Program-made: the position numbers and the translations under genes
In this document: piece by piece, positions 51,445 to 61,432 of the stretch
Layout of the letters: each line of letters starts with the position of its first letter
Position numbering within the stretch: the stretch's first letter is position 1
Assembly (NCBI GenBank): GCA_018674495.1
Contig: JABHAA010000026.1
Location: 20,075 to 84,074 of the forward strand
Reading direction: 5' to 3'
Length of the DNA: 64,000 nucleotides
From: Rhodospirillaceae bacterium
GTDB lineage: Bacteria > Pseudomonadota > Alphaproteobacteria > Rhodospirillales > UBA2165
Notes under the pieces: generated by a model
Told to the model about the DNA's origin: nothing
The model's database searches: none
Seen by the model: only the letters and a program-made list of their open reading frames with translations

Positions 51445-53621
51445 TACTGCCTAATTGAATAATTCGTTGGTTCCGGCGCGATTTTGGAACTTGGAGATCG
51501 CTCTTCCGTAATGCCAGCCCGCGAAGTGCTCACCTCTTCCAGACTGGCTTCGCCATCGGAAATCCGTTTCGAACGGGCCCACAAATCCATTCCGATTGTC
51601 TCTATTCCATCATTTGGGTTCGAGACGGCTTCGGCGCCATATTTGGCCTGGTAAGCCATGGCAGCGCTGTCCAACGCATCGCGCGCGGAAAGACCAGTAT
51701 CGCGCCCATCGAGATATTGTTTGATTACCTGGCCGGCGCGGTAGCGGCCCTTGTTGTCATTGAACGGATCAATAAGATCGCGCCAAGGGCCGTGATCACC
51801 CAATTCCTTGTCGCCGCCCGCCACCCGCTCGATAGCGGAGGAAAAACTCTCAACGGTATTAAACACGACCTTACCGGTACCGCCGGCGATAACGATAGGA
51901 TGGGGGGCAATGCCCGCCAAATCCAGGTGCAGGACTCGCCGACCGGCCACGGCCGCCGCAAAACCTGCGGTATTTATAGAAGAACATACAACGAGGTCAC
52001 TGGCGCGCGCCGCCACTGAAATTCGCTCCGCCCACACCTGTTCCAGCCAGCGGCCTTCTTTTTCCAGCCGGTTGATTGCAGCCGACAAATCGTCGGGCAA
52101 GTTCAAATTGGTCAGGCTTGACTTGGGTTTGACAATGCAGGCCCAACGCGGCTGCTTCTCCAGAAGAATGACGATGGATTTGTAGAAATCCAGAACATGA
52201 TCGCGGTGGCTATGGGTTGTCGGCCCAAAACTTGTGTCCAGGGCGGCAATAACAAATTCCGCGCCGTCCCCAAGTTCCTGCCGCAGGCGCTTGGCACTAT
52301 CCTCGTCATCCGATTCCAACCCGTCGCCTTGGATCATGCCCACCTGCAGTATCCAGGCGAAGTCAAAACCGGCTACCTTTACATACCCTTCCTGCAACGG
52401 GCCCCACGCCAAAATGAGGTCCGCAACACCAAGGGAGGCTTCATCGCTCATGTAATGAGCGATGGACCAATAGTTCCATATATGGATAACGGATTGCTTC
52501 CGGGCGGCAATCAATTGGGCTAGTGTCTCGGGTAGGAATACCCAGGTTTGCTTAACCGCGAGAACATTCAATCTGGAAAATATCGCTTGGTAGGATTTCA
52601 TCAGTATCAGGTGCCGCGCGAGAATTTTAAACCGCCAGGCGGCTTGTCCTGGAGCCTTGACCTTGAATACCGAGCGCGCCTCTTTCAGGCAACCAAGCAT
52701 GTCGCGTATCGGGTGCTCCAGATAGTCGGTAACATGGCTTGCATCGATCCAATTGACGCCGAGGGCTTCGGCGCCGGCACGATAATCTGGACTGCCAAAT
52801 TCCCCTGGCCGATTAAAATAGAGAGCCACACGGACCGGCGAGACATCGCTGCCTTCCAGCCAATAAAGCTGCCCGGCCGACGGATAGCGAAGGGTGGCGT
52901 CAGGCGCGTGCTGCTGCAAAATAATCCCTTTGGCGATCGCCGCCTCATCCACATGTACTGCCGGTTGCCACTGCGGGTTGACCGCCGAGCGGACAATCCT
53001 GCGCAGCCAATTCGACGGCCTCCCTGGGAGTATGACGAACATTGAAACGGCGTTTCTCAGACTAAGCCACCGGCGAACCCGCATCGGTATTCGGCTTGAT
53101 TGCTCTATCGCCTCGTCCAATGCGGAAGACTTCACATCTAGGGTCAGGTAACAAACCGGCGGCATCGTTTTCTCCGCCGGCCGACAGTGGCGCATTATTT
53201 GGTTTTCCGCATAGATCAGAAAGGAGATCTCACTCCGGTTGTAGGCCATGAAATGTGATTTATAGATTTTTGACCAAAGATCGGCGTTTTCGCTCTCGTC
53301 CGCAGGTAGGCACTTAACAAATAAACTTTGACGGCCTGCCAGGGCCACGGCAAATTTAATTATTCTGGATTCTAAATTGATGTTCAAAGCAAAGCCATCT
53401 GGTCCAATCTCGCCCATTTGCACATCCACCAGCCGGACCATCGATTCAGAGCCGGAAGCCGCCAAACGCCGGACAGCGGCGACAATCACACTACAACACC
53501 GTGTCATTTTCGCAGCACGAATAACCGGCCGCTTGGCGCCAAATTGGACCAATATCCACAGCAACAGCGGCAATGACAGGCGATTTGCCCAGATCTGAAT
53601 TCTAAGTTTTGTGGGTGTCAC
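51444..53621 (-). CDS. Large unrecognised protein with a GT-B-like C-terminal half
   Basis: The 725-aa protein starts at a GTG and has a hydrophobic N-terminal stretch (RLSLPLLLWILVQFG). The N-terminal third shows no motif I know. The C-terminal half (about 340-640) has features of a nucleotide-sugar-handling GT-B fold: LAWGPLQEGYVKVAGF, FVIAALDTSFGP and ARASDLVVCSSINTAGFAAA followed by RVLHLDL. It may be a glycosyltransferase or the surface-carbohydrate protein type that accompanies nonulosonate genes. It sits between the SPASM radical SAM and the amidotransferase. I assign no function. Confidence 0.6.
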   Translation of the reverse strand: MTPTKLRIQIWANRLSLPLLLWILVQFGAKRPVIRAAKMTRCCSVIVAAVRRLAASGSESMVRLVDVQMGEIGPDGFALNINLESRIIKFAVALAGRQSLFVKCLPADESENADLWSKIYKSHFMAYNRSEISFLIYAENQIMRHCRPAEKTMPPVCYLTLDVKSSALDEAIEQSSRIPMRVRRWLSLRNAVSMFVILPGRPSNWLRRIVRSAVNPQWQPAVHVDEAAIAKGIILQQHAPDATLRYPSAGQLYWLEGSDVSPVRVALYFNRPGEFGSPDYRAGAEALGVNWIDASHVTDYLEHPIRDMLGCLKEARSVFKVKAPGQAAWRFKILARHLILMKSYQAIFSRLNVLAVKQTWVFLPETLAQLIAARKQSVIHIWNYWSIAHYMSDEASLGVADLILAWGPLQEGYVKVAGFDFAWILQVGMIQGDGLESDDEDSAKRLRQELGDGAEFVIAALDTSFGPTTHSHRDHVLDFYKSIVILLEKQPRWACIVKPKSSLTNLNLPDDLSAAINRLEKEGRWLEQVWAERISVAARASDLVVCSSINTAGFAAAVAGRRVLHLDLAGIAPHPIVIAGGTGKVVFNTVESFSSAIERVAGGDKELGDHGPWRDLIDPFNDNKGRYRAGQVIKQYLDGRDTGLSARDALDSAAMAYQAKYGAEAVSNPNDGIETIGMDLWARSKRISDGEASLEEVSTSRAGITEERSPSSKIAPEPTNYSIRQ

Positions 53622-53673
53622 TGTATTTCAGATAGCTTGGTGGGGGAATTATTGCTGGGAAACGCCGAGCATT

Positions 53674-55053
53674 TTAGGCGTCAATTAGTGGCGCCTTATT
53701 GTCGAGGCCGAGGCCGGCATAGCGGCGAAGATCGCTGATCTCCTGATCGACCATTTCAACGGCATCCTTGAACAACAGATATTCCAAATAATCCTTGCGA
53801 TCCAGGCCGAAGTCGGCGGCAGTAAATGACATCCCGGATTCATGATGTTCAACCAAAAATTTGGCGACATCGTTGTTTACGCGGATCGAATTGGCCCAGC
53901 GGATATTGAGCAGGAAAAAGCCATCCTCTTTGCGAAAGCGAAGGCGCTGGGGCGCGATAAATGAAGCGCCATCGTCGATCATTTCCACTTCCGCCTCGTT
54001 GGTCACAATATCGAATTCACGCGTAAACGCATGTTTGCCAGCAAACAATGGGTCTTTACCGTCCAGTGTGCCATTGACGCCGAGCGAGGTCATCCGGCAC
54101 CCGGTCGCGCACACGTCGATATAATGGCAGCCCTCGCAACCAACATAGTGATGGGTGCCCGAATGCCAGGCGCGTGCCGAGGCGCTGTTGAAAACTTCCT
54201 CTACTGATTTTTCGAGAACATTGCCGGGCCCGTCGGTTTCATGAACGCAGGAGTGGGTTTCCCCGGTGGCATGAATGCTCAATAGTTGACCCGATTGACC
54301 CGGACAACCGCGTCCGACGAAATCGCGGTACTTTTCAAGATCGCCAAGGAAGCAGAGCGGGTAGCTGACCAGCGTCCCGATCATGATACCGAAATCCTCC
54401 TTGACGCGCAGTGCGTCGTCGAGGGCGGCGATCACCTCTTCTGGCGGTGGCTGCAATTCGGCCAACACCTCAGCGCTGGCGTAGTGCGGCGGAACGGCGC
54501 GCGTCACGAACAATTTCTGCACGCCCTTGGCGGCCACCAATTCGCCGGTCCGGTAGACCTGCTTGGCCGTGGTTCGGCTTATAACCATATTGACGCTGAC
54601 GCGAATACCGTTGTTCACGGCATTCTCGATGCCCTCCATTATTTTTTCGTAGGCGCCGATCTTGTTCATGATGGCGTCGGTCACATCCGGCTCGCACGAT
54701 GGCAGGCTGGTCAGGATGTGATCCAGACCGAGAGCGCGCAGTTCTTTGCAGCGCGCATCGGTGGCCAGCATCAAGTTGGAATTGCAGCTGGTTGAAATAT
54801 TGTTTTCGGCGAGGCGTCTGAGCGCATGGGTCAGATTTTTGAACTTGGACATCGGCTCGCCGCCGGTTAGCACCACATGAAATACGCCAGCGCCGACCAG
54901 ACGATCAATCATCTCATCCAGTCGTGCCTTTTCCAACGAGACCTCACCCATGCTTTCAGCGCGCCAAGGGTTGTAACAGTGGCTGCAGCTCACGTTGCAA
55001 ACTTCGGTGAGTTCCAAATTGACTACTGCGGGTGTACGAAGCAGGGGTTTCAT
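53674..55053 (-). CDS. Radical SAM/SPASM-domain protein
   Basis: The 459-aa protein has an N-terminal radical SAM cluster C19/C23/C26 (CNVSCSHCY), VLTGGEP, and a SPASM-type set of cysteines at about C250, C269, C306, C309, C315 and C319 for auxiliary iron-sulfur clusters. After about residue 380 a segment (FLLNIRWANSIRVNNDVAKF) resembles a PqqD-like peptide-binding domain, though weakly. SPASM enzymes include peptide maturases and small-molecule dehydrogenases. No precursor peptide gene is seen beside it, so a sugar or CoA-linked substrate in the nonulosonate pathway is more likely. It is not closely spaced with the neighbours (37-52 bp gaps). Confidence 0.87.
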   Translation of the reverse strand: MKPLLRTPAVVNLELTEVCNVSCSHCYNPWRAESMGEVSLEKARLDEMIDRLVGAGVFHVVLTGGEPMSKFKNLTHALRRLAENNISTSCNSNLMLATDARCKELRALGLDHILTSLPSCEPDVTDAIMNKIGAYEKIMEGIENAVNNGIRVSVNMVISRTTAKQVYRTGELVAAKGVQKLFVTRAVPPHYASAEVLAELQPPPEEVIAALDDALRVKEDFGIMIGTLVSYPLCFLGDLEKYRDFVGRGCPGQSGQLLSIHATGETHSCVHETDGPGNVLEKSVEEVFNSASARAWHSGTHHYVGCEGCHYIDVCATGCRMTSLGVNGTLDGKDPLFAGKHAFTREFDIVTNEAEVEMIDDGASFIAPQRLRFRKEDGFFLLNIRWANSIRVNNDVAKFLVEHHESGMSFTAADFGLDRKDYLEYLLFKDAVEMVDQEISDLRRYAGLGLDNKAPLIDA

Positions 55054-55090
55054 GCGCCGTTCCTTTTCATTTTAAGTTGTGCAACTTTTG

Positions 55091-56254
55091 CTACTTCGCG
55101 GCAATATAATCTTCGTTCAAATCGAAAGAGATGTCGCGCAACTGTTTTTGCAGTTGAATAGCCCAAAAATTTTGGGAACTAATAACATCAAAAAATTTTT
55201 TCCGGCTTTCACCGGAGCCAAACCATTTTACGGGCTCATACCGCGCCCGGTCGAGCGCCCAATTGATGCCTTCCAATATCTCTTCGGTCTCATAGCCGAC
55301 GCTTCTGATTGATTCGTGTTCGAAGCGATTATGCTGCCGGCTTCCTACATTGACCGCCGGCACGCCATAAATAGGAGCTTCGCGGACACCAGAGCTAGAA
55401 TTGCCGACGATGAAATCGGCTTCCTTTAGCAGGCACAGAAAGCTTTCAAATCTGATCGACGGAAATACCCGAAAATTGAGGAGCCCGTTCAGCTTGGACA
55501 ACTGATCGAAGATCGCATTCGATCCCAAATCGTTATTGGGATAGACCACAACGTAATTGCGTCCGCTTTGTTTGAGAGCATCGGAATAGGCGGCAGCCCG
55601 CTCCGCCAACTGCGAATTATCCGTGGTTACCGGATGGAAGAGCGATATCGCATAACTTTCCCACGGCAATTCATAATGCTGCCTGACTTCGTCCAGGGTC
55701 GGCAGTTCGTCTGAAAGCATAATATCGATTTCCGGAGAGCCGATAATGAACACTGATTCCGGGTTTTCGCCCATCTGCACAACGCGCCGGTAGGCCATGT
55801 CGTTGGCGACAAAGTGGCAATGGGCCAGCTTGGATACGGAGTGACGGATCAATTCATCAACGGTTCCCGATAATTCTCCACCCTCCACATGGGCTACTCG
55901 GATATTGCGCAAGGCGCCGACGATTGCGCCGGCCAGAGTCTCGATGCGATCACCATGAACAACAATCAAGTCGGGCGGGTCATCGGCAACGTAGCGTGAC
56001 AACCCGCTGATGGTGTTGGCGAGCATGATTTCCATGGGGTCGCCGACAAATTGATTGACGAAGGAGAAAACGTTTTCAATCTTCTCTTTATAAATTTCGT
56101 GAATAGTGCCGCCATAGCGTGGCAGGGTATGCATGCCGGTGGCAAATATCCGTGCCTCGAATTGATCGGAATGTTCGGCCGCGAATATGAGCGGTTTCAA
56201 CTTACCGAAATCAGCGCGCGTACCGGTTACGAACAGGATTTTCCGCAAGGGCAT
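55091..56254 (-). CDS. UDP-GlcNAc 2-epimerase (hydrolysing), NeuC/LegG type
   Basis: The 387-aa GT-B-fold enzyme begins LRKILFVTGTRADFGKLKPL, as NeuC and LegG do, and has VVHGDRIETLAGAIVG, HVEGGELSGTVDELIRHSVSK and SSSGVREAPIYGVP. It hydrolyses and epimerises a UDP-HexNAc to a free ManNAc-type sugar for NeuB. I prefer ATG 56254, just after the NeuB stop; a TTG start at 56275 would overlap that gene. Sequence alone does not tell whether the substrate is UDP-GlcNAc (sialic acid) or the 2,4-diacetamido sugar (legionaminic acid). Confidence 0.92.
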   Translation of the reverse strand: MPLRKILFVTGTRADFGKLKPLIFAAEHSDQFEARIFATGMHTLPRYGGTIHEIYKEKIENVFSFVNQFVGDPMEIMLANTISGLSRYVADDPPDLIVVHGDRIETLAGAIVGALRNIRVAHVEGGELSGTVDELIRHSVSKLAHCHFVANDMAYRRVVQMGENPESVFIIGSPEIDIMLSDELPTLDEVRQHYELPWESYAISLFHPVTTDNSQLAERAAAYSDALKQSGRNYVVVYPNNDLGSNAIFDQLSKLNGLLNFRVFPSIRFESFLCLLKEADFIVGNSSSGVREAPIYGVPAVNVGSRQHNRFEHESIRSVGYETEEILEGINWALDRARYEPVKWFGSGESRKKFFDVISSQNFWAIQLQKQLRDISFDLNEDYIAAK

Positions 56255-56256
56255 GT

Positions 56257-57300
56257 TTAGGCCAGATCGCTCCATTGAATTTGTGCATCCTTGTCGATGG
56301 GCCTTACCGCTCGGCGCCCCAAAATCTCATTGTAATTTTTAGCCAGAATTTCACCCGTGCCCGGCCGTTTTACCCAGATGTTGTCTTGGGTCAACTCATC
56401 GCCGGAGCCGATGGCCTCCAGCGCCACAACGCTGGCATAGGCAAATCGGATGGTCGGCATTTCCTCATCCAGGATACGTTTGTTGCCGCCGCGGGCGGCG
56501 TGGATGGCGCGGCTCCCGACCACCATTTCGCGTAGCTCCGCCGGATCCATGGACACTTCGATATCGGGCCCGGGCCAGGTTTTATCCGACGTGAAATGAC
56601 GTTCAAGAATACTGGCGCCCAAGGCAACCGCACCCAGGCACGGATGGATCGAAAGGCTGTGATCGGAAAGTCCGATCACAGCATCGGGAAATTCGCCAGC
56701 CAATTCGGTCATTGCACCCAGGCGCACCTGTTCGTAGGGTGTTGGATATACACTGGTGCAATGCAAGAGCGCGAACGGCACACCGGCGGCGCGGATAAGG
56801 TCCACCGATTTCCGCACCATATTCAGATCGTTCATACCCGTCGAAAGAATGACCGGCTTGCCCAGCGAACAAATAAATTCGATCAAGGGATAGTTATTGC
56901 ATTCGCCGGAACCAATTTTGAACGCCGGCACATCCAGGTCATGCAACCGCCTTGCGGCAGCCCTAGAAAAGGGCGTCGAAAGAAAAATCATTCCTTTGGA
57001 TTCGGTGTGCATTTTCAAACGGGCTTCGGTTTCGGCATCCAGCGCGCAACGCTGCATCATGGCGTAGATGGGCTCGTCGGCATTGCCTGGAACCACATCG
57101 TTCTCGATCATTTCATCTTCGACGACGTGGGTTTGAAATTTTACGCACTCGCAGCCAGCGGCGGCAGCATCGTCAATCATCCGCAGTGCCTTGGTTTCGT
57201 CACCTTCGTGATTGATGCCGATTTCAGCAATGACAAATGGCGGGTGCTCCGATCCCACCGATCGTCCATTGATCATAAATTCAGGGTATGGACTGGCCAT
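56257..57300 (-). CDS. Nonulosonic acid synthase, NeuB/LegI type
   Basis: The 347-aa protein has a PEP-condensing barrel (FVIAEIGINHEGD, VKFQTH, GSGECNNYPLIEF, LLHCTSVYPTPYEQVRLGAM, GLSDHS) and a C-terminal antifreeze-like SAF domain (IGSGDELTQDNIWVKRPGTG). It condenses PEP with a ManNAc-type sugar to the nine-carbon acid. It is followed after 2 bp by the NeuC-type gene and preceded by the TylF-like gene. GECNNYPL is the kind of substrate-loop variant seen in LegI/NeuB2 rather than classical sialic acid synthases, but I hold this loosely. Confidence 0.93.
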   Translation of the reverse strand: MASPYPEFMINGRSVGSEHPPFVIAEIGINHEGDETKALRMIDDAAAAGCECVKFQTHVVEDEMIENDVVPGNADEPIYAMMQRCALDAETEARLKMHTESKGMIFLSTPFSRAAARRLHDLDVPAFKIGSGECNNYPLIEFICSLGKPVILSTGMNDLNMVRKSVDLIRAAGVPFALLHCTSVYPTPYEQVRLGAMTELAGEFPDAVIGLSDHSLSIHPCLGAVALGASILERHFTSDKTWPGPDIEVSMDPAELREMVVGSRAIHAARGGNKRILDEEMPTIRFAYASVVALEAIGSGDELTQDNIWVKRPGTGEILAKNYNEILGRRAVRPIDKDAQIQWSDLA

Positions 57301-57306
57301 GATCGC

Positions 57307-57981
57307 TCAATCCTTGACCACGTAAGAGATAGCGTTGGAATAGGGCATTTTACGAATGGCCATACCTTGGGCTTCCAGGATTTCGCCAATAGCTTTGTTG
57401 GCGCCGGGGAATGCGCCGAAGTCGTCAAGAACGATGACACCACCTTTGACCACCAGCGGAGTCAAATATTCAAGACAGCATTTTGTCGGTTCGTACAAAT
57501 CCACATCCACGTGCAAAAGCGCAAGGCGTAGCTGCGGGTGCGCGGCCGCATATTCCGGAACCGTTTGCAAGATGTCACCGGCAACCAGATCAATGTTCTC
57601 GTTCAGGTTATTGCGGTCAAGCTCGGCAATAATATCGTCCGCCGACAGACTGAATTCCCCGGCCTCATCGACAAATCGAGCCCGCCGTTCCTTGTCGCCC
57701 TCCATAGAAGCCTCGGGAAATTTGCCGAAGGTATCAAAGGCTATGACACGTCTCGAGGCTGGGTTTTCGAGGAGTGAGCGAAATTTAATCCAGCGGAATA
57801 AGGACGAGCCTTTGAAAACGCCGCATTCGGCAATCTCTCCCGGAAGATTAGAGATATTCCGAAAGATATCCAAGTGGGTAACGAATTTGCTGATACGGGC
57901 GACTGAAGCCGTTCGGTAAAAGCCGTTCTCATACCGAAACATTTCGTCGGTGGGCGATTCGAGTATGATTTTATCAGGCAC
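57307..57981 (-). CDS. TylF/MycF-like SAM-dependent O-methyltransferase
   Basis: The 224-aa protein matches the macrocin O-methyltransferase family: EIAECGVFKGSSLFRW as SAM loop, VIAFDTFGKFPE, HVDVDLYEPTK and VLDDFG with the metal-binding aspartates. These metal-dependent enzymes methylate sugar hydroxyls. Six base pairs separate it from the NeuB-type gene. A methylated nonulosonate or glycan is therefore a reasonable expectation. No signal or membrane segment is present. Confidence 0.88.
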   Translation of the reverse strand: MPDKIILESPTDEMFRYENGFYRTASVARISKFVTHLDIFRNISNLPGEIAECGVFKGSSLFRWIKFRSLLENPASRRVIAFDTFGKFPEASMEGDKERRARFVDEAGEFSLSADDIIAELDRNNLNENIDLVAGDILQTVPEYAAAHPQLRLALLHVDVDLYEPTKCCLEYLTPLVVKGGVIVLDDFGAFPGANKAIGEILEAQGMAIRKMPYSNAISYVVKD

Positions 57982-58046
57982 GGCCTAGCACAGGTTCGTT
58001 TAGTAAGGATAGGATCATTCTAGATTAGAAATTTTTCAATGGGACT

Positions 58047-59471
58047 TCAGCTCATCATCGTAACATGCCCCGTGGTGGGGGACGCAGCGTGCCTAAATCC
58101 GCGGAAAGTGGAATCCCGATTTTGGTATATATCTTCGATCTGGTTCATTACGCGCTTATGGGATTCTTTATGATAATTTTCGAGAAGGGTTTTATTGGCC
58201 CACTCCAGACAATCATAAAATTCATCGTCGCTCAACTCGGTAAAGTTCACACACAACAGATCCGAATTGAGATGCTTGTTTTCGTAGAAATCCTCAACGC
58301 CATCCAACAGGCCCATGCGTATGGCGTCATAATAGAGCGGTGATCCCGGATAAGGAGTCACTGGGCGGATGGTACGCTGTTGGCTGAAATCATCATATTT
58401 GATCAAGAAATCGACCGCCTTCTTCATGGTTTCGCGGCTATCGGCATAGTTCCCGAAAAGCATATTCAGACCCGGGCTGATGCCCACTTCAAGGGTTTCT
58501 TCGATGCCTTGGATAACCTTCTCAGTTCGAAGGCCCTTTTTCATGCGTTTTAAAACTTCGTTATCCATCGCTTCGATGCCGTAATTGATGAACACGCAGC
58601 CGGTATCTTTCATAAATTGCAGCAATTCCTTGGAGCAATAGTTTAAGCGCCCGTTGCAATTCCATTTTACCGGCAGATTGCGTTTTTCAAAGGCGCGGCA
58701 GACCTCTTCGGTATGTTCCACCGATGTCATCAACAGATCGTCTTGAAACGAAATGTAAGTAATGCCGTAATCTTTGTGCAGCATTTCCACTTCGTCCAGA
58801 AGCGCTTCGGCGTTCCGCGCCCTATAGCCGGTGTCCATACGGTAACAAAATGTGCATTTAAATGTGCAACCGCGACCCGACATGATTGGCATGATGAAAT
58901 CGCTTGTTTCTGCGCGCGGCAGGCGCAAGAGCCGATAATATTCGATGGGAAATAAGTGGTATGCTGGCAAAGGCATGGTGTCCAAATCTTGGATCTGGGG
59001 CGGCCGTTCATTGATTTTGATTTCCGCACCGTCACGATAAGCGATTCCCAATACACCTGAGAATGACTTTTTGTGCTCGATCGCATCCATCAAAGTGATC
59101 GCTGTCAATTCCCCCTCTCCCAGAACCACTACATCGCATTCGGTTTTGCGCATGAAATATTCGGGCTCGGGCGTCGGACCGTAACCGCCAATGACATAAA
59201 ACGGGCGATTCTTGGAGCGGTTGATGGCTTCGGACAGACCCAACAGACGTTGATACTGGTAGTATCCGGCGATCAGACTGACCGCCACCACATCGAATTC
59301 GTTCGCCTCCAAATAGGTGGTCAAATACGAATCCGGGTAATGGTGCATATCCTGGTTATAAATTGTGACGTCATGGCCTTCTTTTTCCAACACACCCGCG
59401 ATGGCCCCTAGGCCCATGGGAAAAGTATGGGTAAAAGATCCATTGTCATAAACAACTAATAATATGCGCAT
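58047..59471 (-). CDS. Cobalamin-type radical SAM protein 2
   Basis: The 474-aa protein has an N-terminal B12-binding-type domain (1-130; VVAVSLIAGYYQYQRLL, YVIGGYGPTPEPEYF, VVVLGEGE) and a radical SAM core with C202, C206 and C209 (GRGCTFKCTFCYRMD), followed by the barrel and a short tail. This is the compact form of the family. It probably acts on a carbohydrate intermediate: methylation at carbon, deoxygenation or dehydrogenation are all known in relatives. It lies between the TylF-like gene and a second protein of the same type at 59569. Confidence 0.9.
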   Translation of the reverse strand: MRILLVVYDNGSFTHTFPMGLGAIAGVLEKEGHDVTIYNQDMHHYPDSYLTTYLEANEFDVVAVSLIAGYYQYQRLLGLSEAINRSKNRPFYVIGGYGPTPEPEYFMRKTECDVVVLGEGELTAITLMDAIEHKKSFSGVLGIAYRDGAEIKINERPPQIQDLDTMPLPAYHLFPIEYYRLLRLPRAETSDFIMPIMSGRGCTFKCTFCYRMDTGYRARNAEALLDEVEMLHKDYGITYISFQDDLLMTSVEHTEEVCRAFEKRNLPVKWNCNGRLNYCSKELLQFMKDTGCVFINYGIEAMDNEVLKRMKKGLRTEKVIQGIEETLEVGISPGLNMLFGNYADSRETMKKAVDFLIKYDDFSQQRTIRPVTPYPGSPLYYDAIRMGLLDGVEDFYENKHLNSDLLCVNFTELSDDEFYDCLEWANKTLLENYHKESHKRVMNQIEDIYQNRDSTFRGFRHAASPTTGHVTMMS

Positions 59472-59568
59472 AAACTTATATCCTTAATACCATTTTATAG
59501 AATTATAGTTGTTATTCAATTTATTACCAAGCTTTTCGATAATGTTTCTAATTAGCAACTACGTGTTT

Positions 59569-61416
59569 TCAGCGCCCACGCCGGAGCGGCGCCATTTCCA
59601 CATCGTCGGAGGATATGGCTCCGGCGTCTTCCCATACGATTTTTCGTAAAGAAACATATTCAAATTTGTCGTCGCTCCGGCGCTGCGGATAAGACAATAA
59701 AAAGGCAAAATATTGCCGCAGAAGACGCAAATTATGGCCCATGGGAAAACGTGTCAGATTGCGGAGAAATACGATCAACGGCAGGAACCGGCGAAGGCGA
59801 TAAAACAATGTCGGATGGCTGATTATAGCTTCACCAAAACGGCCGTTCACGATGTGTGAAATCAATCCGCCGATGCCGGTTCGGGGCACTGGATTCCGCC
59901 CAACTAACCGCTTTGGGTTGCCGAAATAGCCGTCGTCCCTTGCCGGGGCCGCGGTGGTATATTCACCGCGCATGACGCGGCGGTATTGCTCCAGCCCGAA
60001 TTTTTGAACAAACGCATGGATCACTTCAATATTGATCAGCGGCCGCCACGACTGACAGACCAGATCCGGGTAGTTGGTAAAATTCAAGGTCGTGGCTTCG
60101 TCATGGGCGTCCCGGTCGGAAATTCGCAGCAGATACTCTTCCTCGCCGTCCAGGTCTTGGCCGATCAGCCCCTGGTGCCGTCCGTATTCGTACAAAGGTG
60201 TGCCCGGCAAGGCTTGTGCATAATTGATCGACAAATTGTTCGGGTTCAGCTCCGGGTGCAGGGTAAAACTGTATTTACAAAATTCAACGGTTTCGCGAAT
60301 GGTTTCCGGCGATTCCCCGGGCATGCCCAACACCAACTGGACAACAGTTTCAAAGCCGGCATCGGCAGTCCATTTCTGGGCGTTGAAATTGTCCTGTAGA
60401 TCGACCTTTTTCTCCATGACCTTGAGGATTTTTTTGCTGCCGGTTTCCATGCCGTAATTGATGGCAACGCAGCCAGCGTCCTTCATGGCGGCAATCAACT
60501 CGGGCGACACCGATTTAGTGCGCATAGCGCCGGTGTACCACAAAACATCGCGCTTTTTGATTTCTTCGAAAAAACTCGCCAGCCAGCGCCGGTCGGAGCC
60601 GAAATTCTCACTACCGATTTCCAGGAAGCCTACATTGTAGCGCGCGACCACCTCATCGATGCGCTGCATGAAAGTTTCCACCGGGATATAACGCATGCCC
60701 TTATCCCAACGGTGGCAGAATGTGCACTTGGCCACGCATCCCTTGCCATCCACCAGGAGGGTGAAATTTTTACCCTGGCGGTGGGGCGCAAAGGAGCGGG
60801 CATCGCGGCGGAACTGCGGGCGCATGGGCACGCCATCGTCGCCGAATGCTGGAATAACGTATAATCCCATGTCGCAATTTTCTTCTAGATCCTGCCAGTC
60901 TAAATCATAAACCTCAGCTGCGGATATTTGCGCTTCATAGCCAGTATTCACCAGCTTGCCGTTCGTGTCGAGAACCGCCAAACCGGGGACGGCAATGAAA
61001 TCGGATGCCTGATGATGTGTTTTGGCGTGTTCGGCAATATTCAGAAAAACCTTTTCGCCTTCGCCCAAAACGCAAAGATCGACGCCCGTGCGGCGCAGCA
61101 ATATTTCCGCGCTGGCCGCTAGGTTGCCGCCAACCACAATCAGGCAGTTCGGCAGCGCTGCCTTGATATCCAGGGACAATTGCTTTGTGTAGTGATAGGC
61201 CGTCGAAACAACCGAGCTGATACCGACGATATCGGGCTTCGCCGCCACGATGCGCGCCAGTGCGTCTTCGTATGTGGGCCGGTTGCCGTCGATATGATGG
61301 AATTCCACATCCTCCACGCCATTTTTGCGCAGATAATTGATCAGCGAAAGACTGCCGACAGGCGGAAAAAACACGGGCACCGGACGGATGGGTGTTGTTG
61401 CGATGACGATTTTCAT
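59569..61416 (-). CDS. Cobalamin-type radical SAM protein 3
   Basis: The 615-aa protein has the N-terminal B12-type domain (1-130; PDIVGISSVVSTAYHYTKQL, LIVVGGNLAASAEILLRR, LCVLGEGEKVF), a radical SAM core with C227, C231 and C234 (GKGCVAKCTFCHRWDKG), and a C-terminal extension (about 500-600) rich in basic and aromatic residues that might contact membranes. It lies 16 bp after the aminotransferase gene, so the two are probably co-translated. A joint radical step plus amination is an attractive but unproven idea. Confidence 0.9.
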   Translation of the reverse strand: MKIVIATTPIRPVPVFFPPVGSLSLINYLRKNGVEDVEFHHIDGNRPTYEDALARIVAAKPDIVGISSVVSTAYHYTKQLSLDIKAALPNCLIVVGGNLAASAEILLRRTGVDLCVLGEGEKVFLNIAEHAKTHHQASDFIAVPGLAVLDTNGKLVNTGYEAQISAAEVYDLDWQDLEENCDMGLYVIPAFGDDGVPMRPQFRRDARSFAPHRQGKNFTLLVDGKGCVAKCTFCHRWDKGMRYIPVETFMQRIDEVVARYNVGFLEIGSENFGSDRRWLASFFEEIKKRDVLWYTGAMRTKSVSPELIAAMKDAGCVAINYGMETGSKKILKVMEKKVDLQDNFNAQKWTADAGFETVVQLVLGMPGESPETIRETVEFCKYSFTLHPELNPNNLSINYAQALPGTPLYEYGRHQGLIGQDLDGEEEYLLRISDRDAHDEATTLNFTNYPDLVCQSWRPLINIEVIHAFVQKFGLEQYRRVMRGEYTTAAPARDDGYFGNPKRLVGRNPVPRTGIGGLISHIVNGRFGEAIISHPTLFYRLRRFLPLIVFLRNLTRFPMGHNLRLLRQYFAFLLSYPQRRSDDKFEYVSLRKIVWEDAGAISSDDVEMAPLRRGR

Positions 61417-61432
61417 TATGAAGCCATTTCAA

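Noticed and set aside
53622..53673. RiPP precursor peptide beside the SPASM radical SAM gene
   Set aside because: Neither this gap nor the one at 55054-55090 contains a short frame with a start signal.
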